NCBI GenBank assembly: GCA_965237725.1
Contig: OZ250151.1
Location: forward strand, 2,542,001 to 2,606,000
Reading direction: 5' to 3'
Length of the DNA: 64,000 bases
Source of the DNA: G965237725 sp965237725
GTDB lineage: Bacteria > Pseudomonadota > Gammaproteobacteria > Arenicellales > Poriferihabitantaceae
Shown piece by piece: positions 8,406-18,422 of this stretch. Position 1 is the first letter of the stretch; every line of letters starts with the position of its first letter. A program made the translations under genes and the position numbers. The notes beneath the pieces were generated by a model that was not told where the DNA came from, did no database searches, and saw nothing but the letters and a program-made list of their open reading frames with translations.

Positions 8406-11400
8406 CTACTGTAAATTCAGCATAAACGGGCCATACGTCTGTGTTTGGCCAGTCGCCTCAATTTCTATTAACCGATAAATATACTCATTTCCCTGAACTG
8501 CGCCAGGGTCTACGAGCATATAATCTCCGCCGAATGGAGCTGATACTAGACCAGGCAGCATCCTGTTATTAATGCGTACCCAGGCTCCGTCTTCTACCTG
8601 ACGTTCTGCATAGAATCCAATAGTGCCCATCTCTTCCAAAGTCTCCCATTGAAATAGTACAACCTGCCCGTCACCATCCGGATCTAGAAATTCGATCAGT
8701 GCCGCCAGTATCGCCGCAGCATCTGCGTCCCCTAAATTGGCTGCAGCAGACGCGTTCCACGATTTCAATAAAGCCAATAACGCTTCAGCATTTATTTTGT
8801 CTACCTCCAGTTGATTGAGCAAGTCATCCACTGAAACAACCTCCAATCCCACCTCTCCAATAATTGCAGCGGTGGCAAAATTGAATGTAATAATGTAGTC
8901 CTGGACTTCCCCTGTTATTGCCGCGCCAGTTGGATCATCACATTCACTCAAGGTACTACACAGCCTGAAACGTGCATAAGTAAACCCTTGCTCATCTAAC
9001 AATGGGCCCCAGAAGAAAGTATATTCCTCCGCCACGCCAGGAACCGCGCTTGGGGTCACCGTTGCACAGGGCCGCAGCACACCATCCGGAGTATCCCCTC
9101 TAGCAGCATCACTTACCCAGGGGTCGAAATCGCCGTCGCCATTGCCGGTCCCATCCCACCGATCCAACCAGGCACAAAGGAATGCATTGCTGCCGGTATC
9201 GTTAACCACTTCGACATCCGCAAAGATCTCTGAATGGAAACCGTTCGGCGGTGAACGAAAATCTACACCGTCTTCATCGGCGCCGTCTCCGTTGGGAGAA
9301 TTGGCATTGGCCCCAGGGGCAACCGCCTGACCATCCGCCTCGTTATCTACACTGGCACCGATGTACAGCGTATTCTGGGTCGTCTCAATGACATGACCGC
9401 CATTACCGGCGAGATTGGTGCCATAGGAATCCGGAGCATCGCCATAATCTGTCATACAACTGGTGTTGTTTCCCCCAACCGGATTAACGTTTAGCGAAAT
9501 CGGACCCACCGTATCGTCGTCACTGCCGGAACCCTGTATTCGCACTGCCGCGGAATTACTGGCTGTTTCGGTGCCAGTCACTGGACAGCTAACATCCGGG
9601 TCGGTGACTAGACAAAGTTCAATAGGTGGGGGGCTCGAAGGAAAATCCCAATTAAGCTCAATACGTGGGTCTCGTCCACCCACCATGAGATCAACGCCCA
9701 ATGGCAATGTGGCATCAAATTCAACAGTCAAAGAAATATTATCTCCGGATACAGGCAACGAAGGCGGCGGTACTACTGCCGTGAGCACAACCTGTTCGTT
9801 CAATCCGTTATCAACCACGCTAAATCCGTTGTTACAGCTATCGGTTTTAAAATCACAGGTGGTGACTTCGGCGTTCAGGCTATCTCGGATGACTGCGGTG
9901 AGCGTAGTGAAATCATCGCTATCAATATCAAATAGGTTAAGCGCTTCCCAAACCGCGCCGGTTAGAGCGGCGGACCCGGTATCACAATATGACGCTTCGG
10001 GTTGCAACGATAAATCCACATCAACTTCGGCGACGTTACAAGGGGTATTGCCATTGATATCAAAATTCCAAAGCTCATTATTGTCCCCGGTAATCCAAAA
10101 ACAACCATTGGATGGGTCCCGTGTTATAGCATAAGATTCGGAATTAACCGGTCCGGTGACTACGCCGCCGACACCAAACCCGGTGCATAATGCATTGGTG
10201 GCCCAGTCATAACAAAATATCTGGTTCTCAAAATATCGGTTAAAGTAAGTTCGGCCTTCATGATAGACCTCTAGTCCTGTTCCATCATTACCGCCATTAT
10301 CTATGGCCGCCCCTAATGGGGTGGGAATCCCCGTATTTTCATGGCCGGTTGCATCGGCAACCCCGGTATTGACATTGACACAACCATCCCATCCGCTGGC
10401 ATCCCCTCCCTCACCAATCATGCAAAGCAACGTTGGATCGAAGCTGGTGTCTCGTACAAAAAATAAATTCGGCGTACGGGAACCGGGTCCACCTTCACTA
10501 CCAGGGCCTGAGAACGCAGAGCCCACCCCAGTGGTCCAGCCCGCGCACTCTCCGGGATTGCCAGCCGTTCCGGTTGTCATGTCCAAACACCGCGCTCGTG
10601 CCCCACCGAGTCCAGCGGAGTTTGTCGTTCCTGCATACTGTACTGCCAGATACAGACGATCTCCGTCAACCTCACCGCGCATATTCTCCCAATCATAGTC
10701 GGTGATTTGCGGCATGGTGGTGGCATCGTAAAGGCTCTTGGGGCTACCTGCACAAATATTTCCGGTGCCCGGCTCAATGCAATGGAGTTGCATATTCCAA
10801 TCGAGCATATAAAAGTTGCCATTCACCAACCACGGCCCAGACAAAACACCGTTTGTCGCAGTCAATGTAGTGGGTCCAGGAGTAGGATCAACATTAGGCA
10901 ATTCAACAAATCCAATATTACTGGGACCCGCACCGTCATAGTCACACTCGGCATTGGTGGCTAAATCAAAACAACCCAATCCCCAGGTAACTGGTATCCA
11001 GTTGAATGGTAATGAATCACCAATACTCACAGATGAAGGCACTATTGTTGTGGGGTAATACAATTTGCCGTCGACTATCGGCGTATCTTCATTGGTGTTG
11101 ATGGTCATAATACTGCAAGTCCCATCAGTTTCATCACAACTCACAGTCGCGCCCGTCGCAGTCAGCGGTGTATCAGTCGTGAAGCCAGTACAATTATTCC
11201 CGGTCAGAGGGTCAACACAATTCATTACCCCAGGATGGAGATGGTGGAACATGACGTAGATGAGACCGGTATCCGGGTCAATAATGGGTTGATAACCATC
11301 GCCATTCAAGGTCGCACCAAACACATTGGCGGGTACCGGAATTTCTGAGAGCGATTCCGACAGCCCAAAACCGGTGGCCACCACTTTGTCAGTGGAAAAA

Positions 11401-12665
11401 GTGTCGGTATTAAAAGTCCAGCCATTGGGGAAGGAACTGCTGACCAGTGTGTGGTTGCCGGTCAAAACATCCGTCACTTGCACATTGTTCAGGGTAAATC
11501 CAGTTTGGTTGTCATAAGTGATTAACCAATCGATTAAATCATCCTCATCAACATCTGTTGTACTGCCGCCAGTTTGTGCACTACCCACTTTATTGGCTAC
11601 CACCTGGCCGGTGGTGATGCTTAAGTCTCTATAGTCAACATCCGCTTGCAACGGTGTTCCACAGCAGTCGCCGCTGCCGCCGTTGTCCGTATCGGGCAAA
11701 TCGTTCTCGGGGTCATCTATTTCATCATTTACATCGACATCATTGTTGTTTGCGCCTTCAAATTCGTTGAGCAAACCATCGCCATCAACATCCCCGCCCA
11801 CTGGCCCGACCCCTGTAATATTATGTTCAGATGTATCGGGAATGCCCTCACCGTCTGAGTCCTGATCGATATAATCCGGGATGCCATCGCCGTCGGTATC
11901 CACCGGGGTTAAACCAGCTGGTTCATAGACATCAAGCAGACCATCACCATCCGTATCTGGGCCGGTGGGAGCGATATAGGACCCCGCTGAGGTTAATTGT
12001 GCTTCGACGTTATCCGGAATGCCGTCGTTATCAGCATCGATGTCATTGCAATCGGTAAGGCCGTCACCATCGGTATCACGATTGGGGTCTGCCGCTGGGC
12101 ATTCAACGCCATCGATAATGCCATCGCCATCGCTATCATCACCCGGAATAGAGTAATCAATGGTTACCTGGTAGCTAACAACACGATTATCAAATGTGCC
12201 TATGCCGCCGCAGCCAGTGGCAGTGGCACCATTATCATCAGAATCGTCCCATACCAACGAGTAGTTTCCAAGCGCCGTGCCCGACAGCACTACCGTATCG
12301 GTTGGGCTAAGGACGGTAAAACTTGGAATTGTAAAAGCGGTGCCTCCCGGATAGGCCCCAACCAGACTAATATCGCCCAGTATATCGGCTGTTGTGACCG
12401 TGACATCATAGGTTAAGGAGTTGAGTGTGGAACCAGCGGGAATATCCCCTGGAGCAACTACGGTATCCGTCTGGGTGACGCCTTCGTTGTCAAAACATCC
12501 GTTATTATCCGGTATCGGTACCGTTAAATTAAGAACAAATGTCGCTGCCTGAGCGCTGGGAACCCATACCAGTACCACCAGTACACAAGTAAGGAGAAAT
12601 AATCTGAGTCTAATGAGAGATAACACGGCAGGAAAGTTTTTATGGAAGTTGAAATTTATTGACAC
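8406..12665 (-). CDS. Giant secreted protein with TSP3-like calcium repeats and GEVED-like domain, copy 1
   Basis: A 1419-residue protein with an N-terminal signal sequence (hydrophobic to SAQA at about 40). An N-terminal beta domain is followed by DxDxDGxxD thrombospondin-type-3-like calcium repeats at about 178-340. Next come a DUF11-like domain, a middle region rich in short Cys-containing blades, and a GEVED-like domain with GVDFRSPPNGFHSEI and GEVQDYIITF at about 1130-1280. The end module has FLDPDGDGQVVLFQWETLEEMG. The last 300 residues are homologous to the end of the 2805-residue protein at 23942-32359. The apparent start is GTG at 12665 without a clear Shine-Dalgarno. I see no LPXTG, PEP-CTERM or GlyGly-CTERM anchor. 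It is probably a surface or matrix protein; its partner appears to be the adjacent C25 protein. Confidence 0.8.
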   Translation of the reverse strand: MSINFNFHKNFPAVLSLIRLRLFLLTCVLVVLVWVPSAQAATFVLNLTVPIPDNNGCFDNEGVTQTDTVVAPGDIPAGSTLNSLTYDVTVTTADILGDISLVGAYPGGTAFTIPSFTVLSPTDTVVLSGTALGNYSLVWDDSDDNGATATGCGGIGTFDNRVVSYQVTIDYSIPGDDSDGDGIIDGVECPAADPNRDTDGDGLTDCNDIDADNDGIPDNVEAQLTSAGSYIAPTGPDTDGDGLLDVYEPAGLTPVDTDGDGIPDYIDQDSDGEGIPDTSEHNITGVGPVGGDVDGDGLLNEFEGANNNDVDVNDEIDDPENDLPDTDNGGSGDCCGTPLQADVDYRDLSITTGQVVANKVGSAQTGGSTTDVDEDDLIDWLITYDNQTGFTLNNVQVTDVLTGNHTLVSSSFPNGWTFNTDTFSTDKVVATGFGLSESLSEIPVPANVFGATLNGDGYQPIIDPDTGLIYVMFHHLHPGVMNCVDPLTGNNCTGFTTDTPLTATGATVSCDETDGTCSIMTINTNEDTPIVDGKLYYPTTIVPSSVSIGDSLPFNWIPVTWGLGCFDLATNAECDYDGAGPSNIGFVELPNVDPTPGPTTLTATNGVLSGPWLVNGNFYMLDWNMQLHCIEPGTGNICAGSPKSLYDATTMPQITDYDWENMRGEVDGDRLYLAVQYAGTTNSAGLGGARARCLDMTTGTAGNPGECAGWTTGVGSAFSGPGSEGGPGSRTPNLFFVRDTSFDPTLLCMIGEGGDASGWDGCVNVNTGVADATGHENTGIPTPLGAAIDNGGNDGTGLEVYHEGRTYFNRYFENQIFCYDWATNALCTGFGVGGVVTGPVNSESYAITRDPSNGCFWITGDNNELWNFDINGNTPCNVAEVDVDLSLQPEASYCDTGSAALTGAVWEALNLFDIDSDDFTTLTAVIRDSLNAEVTTCDFKTDSCNNGFSVVDNGLNEQVVLTAVVPPPSLPVSGDNISLTVEFDATLPLGVDLMVGGRDPRIELNWDFPSSPPPIELCLVTDPDVSCPVTGTETASNSAAVRIQGSGSDDDTVGPISLNVNPVGGNNTSCMTDYGDAPDSYGTNLAGNGGHVIETTQNTLYIGASVDNEADGQAVAPGANANSPNGDGADEDGVDFRSPPNGFHSEIFADVEVVNDTGSNAFLCAWLDRWDGTGNGDGDFDPWVSDAARGDTPDGVLRPCATVTPSAVPGVAEEYTFFWGPLLDEQGFTYARFRLCSTLSECDDPTGAAITGEVQDYIITFNFATAAIIGEVGLEVVSVDDLLNQLEVDKINAEALLALLKSWNASAAANLGDADAAAILAALIEFLDPDGDGQVVLFQWETLEEMGTIGFYAERQVEDGAWVRINNRMLPGLVSAPFGGDYMLVDPGAVQGNEYIYRLIEIEATGQTQTYGPFMLNLQ

Positions 12666-13373
12666 AAGACATCACGGAGAACACGACTGAATTGTATTCG
12701 CCTCTCACGTTACAGAGAAAAATACTGTCAAAAATCGTTCTGTGGCAACAACACAAGGCGCACTTGGTACAACAACATACCACTGAAAACCTCCGATGGT
12801 TTCGTTATAATAATTCTAAGAACAGCATCTCGCAATTGGCGCAACCAAATCACCAATCGGAACAAACCACACCATTCCTAAATTTGCACTTTTCATAATA
12901 GAAACTGGCCTGTGCTATAGCTCATCGAGCAATCCAATTTAAAATACCACGCTGGGCCAAGCTACCAAAATAATATTATTTATCTATTAAAAACAACAGC
13001 CTGCACACTTTATCTGAGAAACTACCTTTTGTCTATCGCTAAATTTGTAACAATTTGTTTCAGACCATTGAAATGTCGAAGATAGTTGTATTTCAGTATC
13101 TATGGTCATCTTAAAAACCATTGATTTATTGTGATTATTAGAATTACCGGGTTCTAGTCCGTTTTCAATGAGAGATCATTTAGACGGTTTGTGATTAGGT
13201 AAATTGAGTAATTCGTCTATTTACAATAATTCCGCCTACTCATTCTCTCATTGTTAAGTTGTGATACTGAATCCATGGTCAAACCAGATTAGATTTGTTT
13301 TAGGTGCTTTTTCTCAAAAGCCTATTAAGCTTAAAGATGAATATATCAAATCTGGAAACAGCGCAATAAATAT
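12666..13373. promoter_or_regulatory. 708-bp intergenic region upstream of giant gene 1
   Basis: This AT-rich region holds no convincing gene. It should contain the promoter and leader for the minus-strand transcript that starts at the 1419-residue giant gene. Two words recur upstream of the second giant gene: AAACCTCCGAT at 12787-12797 and TTTGTAACA at 13044-13052. The end nearest pilE contains a 6-bp hairpin GCTTTT-TCTC-AAAAGC at 13306-13321, without a proper T-run. Confidence 0.4.
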
Positions 13374-13796
13374 TTAATCTGGAATATTATCCCAACCGTC
13401 GAAGATCCAAGCTCCTGCGCCATTTTTTTTATGAATTTCGGTGCCGAATTGATTTATCGCAAGATCATTATCGTCCCTGGAATTTGTTGCAATTGCATTT
13501 ACCTGATAAGTAGTAGGCGTGAGCGGCGAAACGCCATCATAGGCAATGGTATAAAAATCATTGGCTACCAGATCACGGATTGTGGTTACTGTTACCCCAG
13601 CATATGAGCGGACATTGGTAAATTCTCGCTCCATTACCTGTGCAATTTCATAAAGATCGGCTTGGGCACGACGACGATCTGCTTCTTTGGTATAGCCGGT
13701 ATACGCACCCACGGCGATGCTGCCCATTACGCCTATCACGGTGACTACGATCATCAGTTCAACCAGGGTAAAGCCGGAATTAAATTGTCGGTTCAT
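13374..13796 (-). CDS. pilE: Type IV pilin, PilE-like minor pilin
   Basis: A 140-residue prepilin with a short leader and class III cleavage site. The sequence NSGFTLVELMIVVTVIGVMG starts at about residue 6; cleavage falls between G and F, and E5 of the mature protein is present. The hydrophobic helix is followed by a small globular domain. It is the last gene of the minor-pilin operon, 7 bp after the PilY2-like gene. In Pseudomonas-type operons PilE has the same position and is incorporated with FimU, PilV, PilW and PilX to prime pilus assembly. Confidence 0.9.
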   Translation of the reverse strand: MNRQFNSGFTLVELMIVVTVIGVMGSIAVGAYTGYTKEADRRRAQADLYEIAQVMEREFTNVRSYAGVTVTTIRDLVANDFYTIAYDGVSPLTPTTYQVNAIATNSRDDNDLAINQFGTEIHKKNGAGAWIFDGWDNIPD

Positions 13797-13803
13797 ATTA
13801 TGG

Positions 13804-14115
13804 TTATGGTAAATACAATCGCAAATAATTTAAAGTCGGCGTCTTCCCTGAACCACCGACTCGGTACTCGACAACGGTGCCGGGAGCAAAGTCCTGAATA
13901 TCCAGATCATCATTGTCTCCACTATCATCGTTGGCCAAGACCGTACTCGAGTTAAATTTGTACTCGGTACCGGATATAACCATGATTCTTGTGGCCGTTG
14001 ACAATAGCTCAACCGTACCAATGTTAGGTTCTGAATTTTGTCCGATTGCCTGTAACTGGAAGCATACTACCATTACAAATCCGAAGAGATACTGCGTTAA
14101 TTTATTTTTAATCAT
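13804..14115 (-). CDS. Small exported protein in the PilY2 position
   Basis: A 103-residue protein with an N-terminal signal sequence (MIKNKLTQYLFGFVMVVCFQLQAIGQ). The rest is short and rich in beta-forming residues (TATRIMVISGTEYKFN) and Asp. It lies 13 bp after pilY1 and 7 bp before pilE, the position held by PilY2 in Pseudomonas aeruginosa, and its length is similar to PilY2. I rely mainly on position; sequence similarity to PilY2 could not be tested. Confidence 0.6.
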   Translation of the reverse strand: MIKNKLTQYLFGFVMVVCFQLQAIGQNSEPNIGTVELLSTATRIMVISGTEYKFNSSTVLANDDSGDNDDLDIQDFAPGTVVEYRVGGSGKTPTLNYLRLYLP

Positions 14116-14128
14116 GTCGTCATCCAGT

Positions 14129-17100
14129 TTAATTTAACCGAATCCAGGATGTCCGCCCTATAGGCGCTTCGTGGGTAAATTCCTGGAGCTGTCCTGACGT
14201 GTCACTCAGAATTCCTTTTAATTCTCCTTCCTGGCCACCGCCCGGCTCTACACGAATAATTGATGGTGGTAGTGGCGCACCTGTGCTCGGCTGGATGCCC
14301 GCTGCAAATGCGCTTACCCCACCACCCAGTGGGACAACATCATTATCATCAAAAACATCATCATTGTTGATATCGAAGGTTACTTGATCGGGACTGGCGC
14401 CAGTCAGTGTCGTTACTTCCATCAACCAACCGGTAACCTGGGGAATACACGGATCAACCACCGGTACCGGACTTGGAATTAAAGTCGTAAACAAAATTCT
14501 GTCCTTGAATGCGAATGCCTCATTAATAACGCGTTCACCATCCGTGGGTAGATCGATAAACCATCCATTGTGTGTAGCATAGTTAACATCATTGTTAGAG
14601 GTTGCTCGTACAGCGTTACCGCTAACAGTGGCCTCGGTGATAGTCTGTTCCACCAAACTTGATTTGTCCAAGGTAGTATGTGGTGGCGTTGGTACACCAT
14701 CGAGGGGGCCCCGATCAACGATTCCATAAAAGGTCCGTTCAGGTTCGTTGACGAGGACATTTGAATCTTCAATATCATAGTATTTTCCGGTACCAACATT
14801 GAGCATTAATGCGCCGGTATCCCCAGGAAATCGTGTGACTTCTATTGGTGTCATAATTGGCTGTGGATCGCCATTACCCGGGTTGCCAGGAAGGGTTACT
14901 GTGGCCTGGAAAAATGGAACCGGGTCACCCGCACCATCGGTATAGGGACTAAAAAATTCGCCATTGGCAAAGCTCCAATCCAGCCGCCAAATGTTACCTT
15001 TTATGTCGGTGAGGTAGATGATATCAACAGAATCATCGCCATCAAGGTCGATAGCGGTGTTGGAAATAATTCCGTTGTCGCCGCCATCGTCCAAAATTAT
15101 TTCATTAATTTTTTCTCCCGTGGTTAAATCCATTCGATAAAACACTGCGTATCCGGCAGCGCTGTGCACGCCATTCCCTGTAACCACATACCAGCCCACC
15201 GGATCGTTTACGTCGTCTAGCTTGACTCGTATTACCGAAGATCGATCTAGCAAGTGACCCATATGTGGAAACTCAGGAACGGTGCCATAAACTTTTAATT
15301 CGGCAATACTCAACACATCATTATCATTCAATTGCACACGCACATATTTAGCGACCTGACCAATCTTGAGTTCTGTTGGTGAGCCGGCTTCGCCACTAAC
15401 AAATATTTCGGTTACGCCGTCCTGAGACTGTGTCGCAGTGAGATTTTGAGAGGTGAAGGGGACAGCAGAAACAAACACCGAAAAATCTTTTAGACGGTCA
15501 CTACAGCAGTCTGTGCGGTTATAAATATCGATGGTATCGATATAGGAATGCGAAGGTAATACCAGTTCCCACCAGGCGTGGTTCTCGGCGTTTGTTTGCG
15601 TCACCGAGTTACCAGAATAGTTACCGTCGATATTTCCGTCAATGGCTCTGCTGGCCGCACCACTAGAGGCGGTTGATGACTGAGATGCAATTCCCCCCGA
15701 TGGCGCCAAATTTGTAATGGCATAGCCACCACCTACCTGGGGAAATTGATTATCATTTTCCCAGAGAAATAATTCCTCGGCATTACCGTCCGGGTCTGAA
15801 AATAGCCCCGGGTCCGTGACATCGAGGGCAAAAATCCCCTCCGCACCAGCGCCCATGGTTCCAACCAGTACAGATCGCCACTCCAGATCTCCGGCAATTT
15901 CTATTTGAGAATCAATAATAATTGGGGTTGCGTCTACAAAGTAATGGTGGGAATACGTCGGATCGGTTAAATCATTTAGATGCTCATATACTGAACGCGG
16001 TACAAATGCAAACGCCTCCGTCCCGCCGGAAGAATCGGCCGGGGCATCAAATCCATGCATGAAACCACCGTTTCCAGCAACCCAGACAATGGGATCCCGA
16101 TCTTGAATCAGCGCCGATTCATAGAATTGCCGGTAACTGTCATCTTCATAGCCAAAATCCTGATCGGCGACATATTCGGGTGCACCGTGAACAACATCGG
16201 GTAATAACTTCGTACGACTTCGAAGTGTGCCGCCAAACTGGGCTTCATTGGTCTGATCTCCAAGAATATAATCCAGATGGCTCGAATCGAATCCCAACAT
16301 ACCCTGCTGCGCTGTCGAGATATTTCCCCAAACCATCTCAACAGGGTCGCCGCTGGCATCGTTTACTGTCAAAACGTTTCGCGGAGGAGGCAACATCGAG
16401 GTTGTTGTAAAATTGGTATCGGTGGTCCACAGTACGCCACTGACCTCACCAAACGTCGGACTTTCAGGGTCAGCGTCGATACTGTTGGAGATTAATTCAC
16501 CAGTCCAGTGATTGGTGTCGTATTTAACCTGGAATACCTGGTTCCCCGAGGATAAAAACGAGGTTGTCGCAGTGGATGCAGCTGAAGAACCAATTATTCC
16601 CGCAACGTCCAGTAATATAGTATCCAGCGCACCTTCCAGTTGATCTGCATTATCCGCAGAAAATGACAGCCCACCCCCATACTCTGCGGCATCTTTCAAC
16701 ATCTGATTATCGATGCCAAATCCGATGGTATAGGTTCTTATGTTCTGCAGTGAGAAATTGGTAAGCACACTCGGATCATCAGTGGCGTCACCAAAGGGTT
16801 GACCTGCATCATCTGTACCGGTTCTGAAAAGATCGACATCAAAGCCGAACTTCGCCAGATCATCAAGATATAAGGTGGATCCTTCCTGACCCTGGCCATT
16901 GAAAGCGGTGCCAAATCCATCCGAGTATGGGGGTATGGTATTGGCGTTGAAATCTGCAACCGTAGTCGCAGGTGCAAGACCATCCCAGTTTGGCAGGGAT
17001 TCTGGACCAGTAAGCCCATGCTGGATTTTGGTTTCGTTTGTAATATCGCCCGTATTTCCAATATCGCTGGTGGGATAACCGTCTGTGACAACGATGGCAA

Positions 17101-17887
17101 AATTTTGTTGGCAGCGATATTGCACTGGGCTTGAATGTCCACTTATCCCTCTGAAATATTCGGTGAGTTCGTGGAAGGACTCGGCTAACGGCGTACCGCC
17201 GCCTTCCGGCGGATCCGTTGAATCAATTCCAGCCTCGAGGGTGGTTGTATTGGATCCACAGGCCGCGGTTACGAAGGGGGTAGAGTGAAACAGATCTGAT
17301 ACGCACCATCGAATATCGTTGGTGTTCCCCACAAGATCTTTCGCCGCCTCCTGTAAAACATCGAGGCGAAAATCATCTGGGATCACACCGCCAGTTAAGT
17401 CTACGTTGGTTCCCGTTACACCATAGGTATCGAACAGGTAATTCAGGTAGTGATCCGCATAATAGGTATCGGAAAACGTGCCAAACGGGCCACTATCAAT
17501 TTCATCGGGTAACTTGAGACAGACCTTAGGGCCGCCGGATAAAGTTCCACGTGTATAAGAGCTGGGACAGCAATCGCCGCCGCCACTTGTACAGCGATTC
17601 AGCGTGTCAACCGGTATGTTGTCTGGAAAGAACACGCCGATATTGCCAATGATGTCGTAGGTCCAGTCGGAATAGGTTGTGGTGCCCCTGTCATAACCGT
17701 CGTCGCGAATAACGTTATACATACTCAGGGAATCATCCAGGTTGATCATGATATTCGGTGCCACGTCCACAGATCCTTCGAGCGGGGTCTGAGACAACGT
17801 TTGTGCATTGGCTAATCCAGGAATTACAAGCCCTAACAGCAAGATTGGAGGGATGATCTGGTTAAAGTTATATTTAAAATTTTTCAT
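14129..17887 (-). CDS. pilY1: PilY1-like pilus tip adhesin with inserted F5/8-type C domain
   Basis: A protein of about 1252 residues from the ATG at 17887, chosen because AGAAGGAA precedes it; an upstream in-frame start at 17914 is less likely. A signal sequence is followed by an N-terminal half with VWA-like character (a DDSLSMY metal-site-like motif near residue 50). A C-terminal PilC/PilY1 beta-propeller domain carries the calcium loop DLDGDDSVD. Between propeller strands, at about 724-864, sits a discoidin-like (F5/8 type C) module beginning NLAPSGGIASQSST, with RAIDGNIDGNYSG and YNRTDCCSDRL, the fucolectin-type signature. PilY1 caps the pilus and binds surfaces or host sugars; the extra module suggests a lectin tip. 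The gene lies between pilX and the PilY2-like gene. Confidence 0.9.
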   Translation of the reverse strand: MKNFKYNFNQIIPPILLLGLVIPGLANAQTLSQTPLEGSVDVAPNIMINLDDSLSMYNVIRDDGYDRGTTTYSDWTYDIIGNIGVFFPDNIPVDTLNRCTSGGGDCCPSSYTRGTLSGGPKVCLKLPDEIDSGPFGTFSDTYYADHYLNYLFDTYGVTGTNVDLTGGVIPDDFRLDVLQEAAKDLVGNTNDIRWCVSDLFHSTPFVTAACGSNTTTLEAGIDSTDPPEGGGTPLAESFHELTEYFRGISGHSSPVQYRCQQNFAIVVTDGYPTSDIGNTGDITNETKIQHGLTGPESLPNWDGLAPATTVADFNANTIPPYSDGFGTAFNGQGQEGSTLYLDDLAKFGFDVDLFRTGTDDAGQPFGDATDDPSVLTNFSLQNIRTYTIGFGIDNQMLKDAAEYGGGLSFSADNADQLEGALDTILLDVAGIIGSSAASTATTSFLSSGNQVFQVKYDTNHWTGELISNSIDADPESPTFGEVSGVLWTTDTNFTTTSMLPPPRNVLTVNDASGDPVEMVWGNISTAQQGMLGFDSSHLDYILGDQTNEAQFGGTLRSRTKLLPDVVHGAPEYVADQDFGYEDDSYRQFYESALIQDRDPIVWVAGNGGFMHGFDAPADSSGGTEAFAFVPRSVYEHLNDLTDPTYSHHYFVDATPIIIDSQIEIAGDLEWRSVLVGTMGAGAEGIFALDVTDPGLFSDPDGNAEELFLWENDNQFPQVGGGYAITNLAPSGGIASQSSTASSGAASRAIDGNIDGNYSGNSVTQTNAENHAWWELVLPSHSYIDTIDIYNRTDCCSDRLKDFSVFVSAVPFTSQNLTATQSQDGVTEIFVSGEAGSPTELKIGQVAKYVRVQLNDNDVLSIAELKVYGTVPEFPHMGHLLDRSSVIRVKLDDVNDPVGWYVVTGNGVHSAAGYAVFYRMDLTTGEKINEIILDDGGDNGIISNTAIDLDGDDSVDIIYLTDIKGNIWRLDWSFANGEFFSPYTDGAGDPVPFFQATVTLPGNPGNGDPQPIMTPIEVTRFPGDTGALMLNVGTGKYYDIEDSNVLVNEPERTFYGIVDRGPLDGVPTPPHTTLDKSSLVEQTITEATVSGNAVRATSNNDVNYATHNGWFIDLPTDGERVINEAFAFKDRILFTTLIPSPVPVVDPCIPQVTGWLMEVTTLTGASPDQVTFDINNDDVFDDNDVVPLGGGVSAFAAGIQPSTGAPLPPSIIRVEPGGGQEGELKGILSDTSGQLQEFTHEAPIGRTSWIRLN

Positions 17888-17897
17888 TTCCTTCTCT

Positions 17898-18422
17898 CTA
17901 TCGTTTAGCAACACCTTGGAGCGTGGTTCTGGAAGTCCCAGTATCTCCGTTTGCCATTACCGTTATTCTGAAATAACGTTCGGCCAACTCAAGATTTATC
18001 GGTTCTTTTCCAACTTTTAAAGATTCGCTATTAGCCATTTCTTCAATCATGGCAACAGGATCACTGAAATAACTACCACCACTATTAATTCCAGCAACGA
18101 TAAATCCAACGCTGGGATCTGACATATCAATTGATTCCATATCTGGCGCATCATCCATATCCCCTTCCACCATGGAAAAAAAACTGGAAGTGGCCAGAAT
18201 ATCTTCCATGCTGCTATGGAGTGTCACGTGTTGCACCATACGCAACCCACTCTCAGCGCCCTGGAATGATTTTTCCTGATCAATAAAGTTGCTCGCCATT
18301 TTTTCCTGGAGCACGCCGTCACGCGCGGCGTGAATACCAATTATGCTCAAAATGAGCAGCATGATCATTCCAATGGGTAATACAAAACCGCGTTCCCTGG
18401 AGATTAGTTGAGGCCTGTTCAT
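17898..18422 (-). CDS. pilX: Type IV pilus minor pilin PilX
   Basis: A 174-residue protein with the PilX N-terminus: RERGFVLPIGMIMLLILSII places an atypical prepilin cleavage site (G|F) followed by a hydrophobic helix with Pro. The ENQRAF-like PilX segment reads QEKSFQGAESGLR (about residues 48-60). It overlaps pilW by 4 bp (ATGA) and precedes pilY1 by about 10 bp. It is part of the priming complex at the pilus tip together with PilY1. Confidence 0.88.
   Translation of the reverse strand: MNRPQLISRERGFVLPIGMIMLLILSIIGIHAARDGVLQEKMASNFIDQEKSFQGAESGLRMVQHVTLHSSMEDILATSSFFSMVEGDMDDAPDMESIDMSDPSVGFIVAGINSGGSYFSDPVAMIEEMANSESLKVGKEPINLELAERYFRITVMANGDTGTSRTTLQGVAKR

Noticed and set aside
9142..12416. 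Several plus-strand frames of 60-220 codons across giant gene 1
   Set aside because: They are antisense shadows of a long repeat-rich gene and show biased low-complexity composition without motifs.
13306..13321. Rho-independent terminator after pilE
   Set aside because: There is a 6-bp stem but no GC-rich core and no T-run on the transcript strand.
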